Below are positions 60,415 to 63,434 of a stretch of 63,434 nucleotides of DNA, in pieces. The position numbers were made by a program, and so were the translations under genes. Below the pieces are notes generated by a model. The model had not been told where the DNA came from and searched no databases. It saw nothing but the letters and a program-made list of their open reading frames with translations. How positions within the stretch are numbered: the first letter of the stretch is position 1; every line of letters begins with the position of its first letter. The DNA comes from Erysipelotrichaceae bacterium. GTDB taxonomy: Bacteria > Bacillota_I > Bacilli_A > Erysipelotrichales > Erysipelotrichaceae. The stretch covers positions 1-63,434 of the forward strand of contig JAQXQU010000162.1 of the NCBI GenBank assembly GCA_029101345.1, in the 5' to 3' direction.

Positions 60415-60545
60415 AGTGGCATTTCTCTTGTTGGTGCATTATAAGTAGCAATGCTATCACAAGAATAATGCCCTCGATCATAATTAATGAAAACATCAGG
60501 ATAGACATTTGCATAAATGTACTTCAGATGATCTGTTTTCGTCTC
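60399..60545 (-). pseudogene. C-terminal remnant of a lost minus-strand gene
   Basis: A stop-free run reads as protein and ends M-P-L-K-G-K-R-stop, including ANVYPDVFINYDRGHYSCDS and SIATYNAPTRE. An upstream piece in another frame (VKKVRDENR) may belong to it. No start codon or ribosome binding site remains. The family is not recognised. It marks the left end of the gene-poor, debris-like region. Confidence 0.5.
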
Positions 60546-60765
60546 TCACTTTTTTAACTGGAGCAGAGTGATTGCTAAGAATCATCCCTTCATCTTAGGA
60601 TGATCCGGTATTATGTTCTTGTCCTTGTATATCATTATAGCCACACCACCCTTTTTGCCTTTTCCTATTTAACATCTAACAGATTCCGGAATAAGCCAAG
60701 AAAAACAACCCTATGATATGAAGTGAACCGAATAAGTTGGACTACCTAGGAGGTTCACTTTTTAT
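60415..60765. other. Gene-poor stretch with decayed sequence
   Basis: About 350 nt with the remnant described above in its left part and nothing else recognisable. The right end has a hairpin (AAGTGAACC/GGTTCACTT, arms 60721-60729 and 60752-60760, 22-nt loop) followed by TTTTTA, which encloses the GGAGG in front of a parA stump. Confidence 0.5.
60721..60765 (+). terminator. Hairpin with T run ahead of the parA stump
   Basis: A 9-bp stem with a 22-nt loop and a TTTTTA tail. In the parent mobile element this could have been a leader-type attenuator; here it may simply end transcription entering the region. Confidence 0.5.
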
Positions 60766-60822
60766 ATGTCCAAATGCAAAGTAATTGCAGTAGCTAACCA
60801 GAAAGGAAAACGAGTGAGTTGA
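60766..60822 (+). pseudogene. parA/soj stump, first 18 codons only
   Basis: The reading frame is MSKCKVIAVANQKG followed by KRVS-stop. The first 14 residues are the universal ParA start, which should continue GVGKTT. The fusion point after the first Gly indicates a deletion joining a parA 5' end, as found on conjugative elements, to unrelated sequence. It keeps GGAGG upstream and lies 1 nt from the next gene. Confidence 0.75.
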
Positions 60823-60823
60823 T

Positions 60824-61396
60824 ATGGATAAGGTTTTAAGCCGTATAATGAATTCTGATGATTGGTTCTCAATCAAGATGCCAGAAAACTTAGAATTATT
60901 AAATGAACTGGCAGACAACAGTTTTGGATTAAACACTTTCGAGGGAATGCTTGCAGCAACGCTAATGTATCATCAGATTCTTGAGGCGATGTGCATGCAC
61001 ATTTTGGAGGACTGCTATTTCTATATCCAACTTTCTGTTTATCCTGCTGAAATTGAGTTCAAATTACCCAAAGATAGAATGTTCGGATATTATATTAGTG
61101 AACTTAAATCGTCCGTCAGCTTCTTGAAGAAACAGGAATTTATTGAAAAGGCAGAATTATTTAATTCCTACAGAGTTGGAGCAGTTCACGAGATGCGAAG
61201 AACAAACTTGGATACGTTAGCTGAAGAACTTCGAAAGGTAAAAGGCTGTTTCGATGAAATATTTGACCTTTATAACGACATTCAAAATGATTTCCGTGTG
61301 ATATTCCATAGCCTTCAAAAAGATACTTTTGTTGAGTATCTCACAGACGAAGAATACGACGAATATTTTGGAAAGAAAAAAGAGCTAACTGACTAA
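60824..61396 (+). CDS. Accessory HEPN-like protein of unknown function
   Basis: A 190-aa soluble, helical protein not assigned to a named family. Near residue 125 the segment YRVGAVHEM gives an R-x4-H pattern like the catalytic motif of HEPN RNases, in a helical context. The start follows the parA stump by 1 nt, with GAGTGAG as a weak ribosome binding site. Codon and base use look more AT-rich than in neighbours. The context (mobile-element debris, no conserved partner) suggests a horizontally gained orphan, perhaps defence-related. HEPN assignment is inference. Confidence 0.65.
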   Translation: MDKVLSRIMNSDDWFSIKMPENLELLNELADNSFGLNTFEGMLAATLMYHQILEAMCMHILEDCYFYIQLSVYPAEIEFKLPKDRMFGYYISELKSSVSFLKKQEFIEKAELFNSYRVGAVHEMRRTNLDTLAEELRKVKGCFDEIFDLYNDIQNDFRVIFHSLQKDTFVEYLTDEEYDEYFGKKKELTD

Positions 61397-61418
61397 TTAT
61401 AATCAGTTAGCTCTTTTT
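61377..61418 (+). terminator. Terminator of the HEPN-like gene
   Basis: A perfect 16-bp stem (left arm 61377-61392, right arm 61403-61418) containing the last codons of the gene, then TTTT. Confidence 0.9.
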
Positions 61419-61607
61419 AAGAATAATGAAAATGTTGCCAAATCGTTGCCATGAAGGGCCTTAACCCCTCAAAAGCCAAGTCATATTAAGCTTTTCAGGG
61501 CTTCTGAAATCATTCAAATTCGATTGTATTATTTTCAAATAGCCTAAATATGCCCCTTTTGCTCTACTATTTACAGATGCAATTCAATCAAAACAGCTCT
61601 TTTTCCT
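61419..61607. other. Stretch with no recognised gene
   Basis: I see no convincing gene here. A direct repeat GTTGCCA-N4-GTTGCCA begins around 61434. No clear promoter. Confidence 0.4.
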
Positions 61608-61763
61608 ATGTGTAAATTTCTGAACAAGAACAACCATCTGATCATCGATCATCGGCAGATCATTTCAAATAGTGCTCTGGTTGCAATTACTTTGATGATT
61701 GCCGAATCAAGACCTGAAGAAAAGGAAACCATGGTCAAACTGGTAATGAACGTTTTAAAATAA
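61608..61763 (+). CDS. Possible 51-residue small protein
   Basis: A short frame starting MCKFLNKNNHLIIDH and containing ALVAITLMIAESRPEEKETM. It is soluble and charged toward the end. No ribosome binding site is visible and nothing is recognised. It could be the tail of a lost gene or noise. Confidence 0.25.
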   Translation: MCKFLNKNNHLIIDHRQIISNSALVAITLMIAESRPEEKETMVKLVMNVLK

Positions 61764-61835
61764 AATAGCATAACATAAGATGTACAAAAGAGCCAACTAT
61801 CTTTTTGTAATTTGATTTGTATTTGGAGATTTAAT

Positions 61836-62081
61836 ATGGAATTCTTAACTCAAACAATTTTTGCCTTTGCTGTTATTGGGTATATATACAGCATTAAAGA
61901 CCATAATAAAAAATCCAGTATAATTCTGTTTATTCTTTCGCTCATCTGCCTTACAGCTTATATAGGAGCTTATCTTTATCTGCTATTCACACAAGAACTC
62001 AACTGGATAAAAACATTAGCGCTGATAGTTGTTATATGTTTTTCCATCCTCTCCATCAAGCACTATTTCTCTCTAGATTAA
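61836..62081 (+). CDS. Small membrane protein, unknown
   Basis: An 81-aa hydrophobic protein with three predicted helices (FLTQTIFAFAVIGYIY, SIILFILSLICLTAYIG, TLALIVVICFSILSI) joined by short Lys-rich or polar loops. The frame starts at 61812, but GGAG sits 7 nt before the ATG at 61836. No family recognised. It is a lone gene in the debris region. Confidence 0.6.
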   Translation: MEFLTQTIFAFAVIGYIYSIKDHNKKSSIILFILSLICLTAYIGAYLYLLFTQELNWIKTLALIVVICFSILSIKHYFSLD

Positions 62082-62109
62082 TTCGATTTGATTTGTTTTG
62101 CATATTCTA

Positions 62110-62223
62110 AGGGGCTGTAACACCTATCCAAAGATCATCGTTGCCAAAACAGGCCATCCTAAGTATATGTATGAAGGAATTGAAATCTTTGATATCAGGG
62201 ATTGGCTATTATCTGGAAACTAG
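62110..62223 (+). pseudogene. C-terminal remnant of an AAA/DUF4143-type ATPase
   Basis: A stop-free piece reads [19 protein letters not shown] followed by [12 protein letters not shown]-stop. The pattern (Y.GI.....DWLL) is the typical end of ATPases with a DUF4143 tail. The rest of the gene is missing. Confidence 0.6.
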
Positions 62224-62260
62224 ATTCGCAATCAGTTACGCGAATTAAAAAATGCTAAAT

Positions 62261-62287
62261 GCATCAGCAAACCGCTGGTGCTTTTTT
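62261..62287 (+). terminator. Terminator following the ATPase remnant
   Basis: Stem GCATCAGC/GCTGGTGC (one G-U) with loop AAACC and a T6 tail, 38 nt after the remnant's stop. Confidence 0.75.
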
Positions 62288-62383
62288 GGATGAAAGGAGG
62301 GCAAAAATAGTCCAATATCAACTGATTTTTAGCTCTGAAAACACAGAATTTAAGTCAAATGTTTTCATGGGAGCCTAAGACAT

Positions 62384-62406
62384 CAAAAAACCACTAATAT
62401 TAGCGG
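62384..62406 (-). terminator. Possible minus-strand terminator
   Basis: The near-palindrome AAAACCGCTAAT/ATTAGTGGTTTT with a T run on the minus strand, downstream of the GAGTGGGAATAG stretch. It fits the end of a lost minus-strand gene. Confidence 0.5.
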
Positions 62407-62624
62407 TTTTAAGCACTTTGGGAACTATTCCCACTCGTTGCTGGAATTTGCATCTTAAACAATTATGTTTAGAAGATGTTGTGCCTGCTGTTCTGATTAT
62501 TTTAATTACCCATATTATCATATCTGTACGATGGATGCTTAGCAAAATCTTATCAGTGGTGATAAACCACCGTGGGATGGGCAACACAAAGTAAGATGGG
62601 CTTTCTCATTTTGTGACCCTAATT

Positions 62625-63188
62625 CTATATTCCGTATACCGCCATGCCAGCTACTGCGGATATTATAATCAAAAGAATAGGCGACTGCTTTTTCTTTGCA
62701 AAATGCTTATATCCAAACATTGAAGCTACCAAAAGCGCAGTAATGGTGATAGCTTGCACATTTACTGTTACAGATGAAATCGCTCCAAAGCAGTTTCCAA
62801 AGACCATATAAATACCAGTTGCAAGCACAATACCGATAACACAGGGTTTCAGACCACGTAGAACGGCTTGCACATATTTGTTTTTCAGTTCTGTTTTCAG
62901 CAAAGCAGTTACCAACAGGATAATAATGAATGACGGAATTACAACCGCCAGAGTTGACATGATTGCACCAAGCATTCCTGCCTGACTACTTCCCACATAA
63001 GTTGCCAGATTCACTATGATCGGTCCCGGTGTACTTTCGCTGACAGCAATCATATAGGTCAATGTTTCATCACTAAGCCAACCATATGAAAGCACCACAT
63101 CACGAATCAGAGGAATTGCACCGTAAGCTCCACCAAAAGCAAAGCAGCCAACTTTTAAAAAGCCAAGAAACAAATCCAGATAAATCAT
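62625..63188 (-). CDS. chrA: Chromate transporter domain protein, second half of a split ChrA
   Basis: A 187-aa membrane protein of the short-chain ChrA type with about six helices. It starts MIYLDLFLGFLKVGCFAFGGAYGAIPLI, followed by SESTPGPIIVNLATYVG, the conserved ChrA signatures. Short-chain ChrA proteins act as heterodimers, and the partner gene overlaps it by 4 nt upstream. Chromate or sulfate-related export is the family's named role; in gut-type anaerobes the real substrate is unclear. Confidence 0.92.
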   Translation of the reverse strand: MIYLDLFLGFLKVGCFAFGGAYGAIPLIRDVVLSYGWLSDETLTYMIAVSESTPGPIIVNLATYVGSSQAGMLGAIMSTLAVVIPSFIIILLVTALLKTELKNKYVQAVLRGLKPCVIGIVLATGIYMVFGNCFGAISSVTVNVQAITITALLVASMFGYKHFAKKKQSPILLIIISAVAGMAVYGI

Positions 63189-63434
63189 TTTCCTGCACCG
63201 CCTTTCTGTTCAGGTGCGCCATTCAGAACAAAAATCATCAGGCTGACAGCTGCTGCAATCAGCATTAAGCTGATAGAAGAAAAGTTCCATGCAAAAATAT
63301 TGATAAACAGCATGACCACGCAAGAGCAGATCATAATCGCTCTTGGCAGTTTCTTTTTGTGCATCTTCTTTATCATGGTAACAGCCGCATCCAGAATCAA
63401 GATGCCCACTGCAATTTTGATCCCTTTGAACGCA
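63185..63434 (-). CDS. chrA: Chromate transporter, first half, cut by the window edge
   Basis: The C-terminal part (about 83 codons) of the partner ChrA. The frame stays open to the end of the window, with AFKGIKIAVGILILDAAV at its left end, the family's C-terminal repeat. Helices follow, ending GAPEQKGGAGK. The start lies outside. It overlaps the second half by 4 nt (ATGA), so the pair is translationally coupled. Confidence 0.85.
   Translation of the reverse strand, partial: AFKGIKIAVGILILDAAVTMIKKMHKKKLPRAIMICSCVVMLFINIFAWNFSSISLMLIAAAVSLMIFVLNGAPEQKGGAGK

Larger units (their letters stand above)
62082..62624. other. Gene-poor region with an ATPase tail remnant and hairpins
   Basis: About 540 nt. 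It holds the tail of an AAA/DUF4143-like gene (described separately), a terminator at 62261-62287, a palindrome at about 62384-62406 that reads as a minus-strand terminator, and a minus-strand GAGTGGGAATAG at 62425-62436 resembling the 3' end of guaA. No intact gene is seen. Confidence 0.5.

Noticed and set aside
1-63434. CRISPR arrays, tRNA or rRNA genes, intact insertion sequences
   Set aside because: No regularly spaced repeats, cloverleaf-like genes, rRNA motifs or intact transposase frames were noticed in a full read.

Overview
The window reads as a chromosomal segment of a low-to-moderate GC anaerobic member of the Bacillota. Erysipelotrichia is my best guess. The pointers are a FeoA-FeoB fusion, a monomeric [FeFe] hydrogenase, an Rnf complex, a high-molecular-weight rubredoxin, DUF1836, DUF1622 and DUF1576 proteins, strong AAGGAGG ribosome binding sites, and short palindromic terminators that often contain the stop codon. 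TGA is used as a stop, so the standard code applies. No rRNA, tRNA or CRISPR array was seen. The placement is inference from gene families, not from a marker gene.

Layout. 1-9.4 kb: peptidases (M29 and two convergent M24), a MATE exporter, an orphan amino-acid binding lipoprotein, a DegV-MarR pair with palindromes in its promoter, and an acyltransferase behind a lipoprotein. 9.4-14 kb: feoAB plus a small Cys-rich protein behind a likely iron box, divergent from an [FeFe] hydrogenase translationally coupled to an ECF S component. 14-18.7 kb: pyridine salvage (pncB-nadE-nadD, with a nicotinamidase-like hydrolase across a second MATE gene). 18.7-25.8 kb: DUF1576, a SAM-binding protein, an atypical MetRS, a Gfo/Idh/MocA protein, a GNAT-like protein and an MBL hydrolase. 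25.8-34.9 kb: an Ami/Opp-type oligopeptide importer with several architectural oddities. 35-43.1 kb: Gx transporter, NusG-II protein, ApbE, a tandem-repeat FMN-bind-like lipoprotein, and an rnfCDGEA-orf56-rnfB operon. 43-60.4 kb: mostly single housekeeping and stress genes, including a P-type cation ATPase divergent from a yybP-ykoY (Mn2+) riboswitch. 60.4-62.6 kb: gene-poor debris with decayed reading frames, a parA stump and a HEPN-like orphan. 62.6 kb to the end: a split chrA pair cut by the window edge.

How it works together. The window describes a peptide-fermenting anaerobe. Oligopeptides enter through the Opp system and are cut by the M24 and M29 peptidases. Ferrous iron (FeoAB) feeds Fe-S enzymes such as the hydrogenase and Rnf. 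ApbE would flavinylate RnfG, RnfD and possibly the neighbouring lipoprotein. Bcp, YaaA and the rubredoxin-flavoprotein handle oxygen stress.

Two things stand out as possibly undescribed. (1) The OppA gene appears circularly permuted: the segment that ends AmiA/OppA proteins lies directly behind the signal peptide, and the protein stops where that segment would normally begin. Its OppD partner carries a helical insertion of about 225-240 residues, and its OppF partner a membrane-anchored tail. (2) The Rnf complex lacks both canonical cytoplasmic entry points: RnfC has lost the NADH/FMN motifs and RnfB is only about 100 residues with no ferredoxin domains, while an unlisted 56-residue Cys-rich membrane protein sits between rnfA and rnfB.
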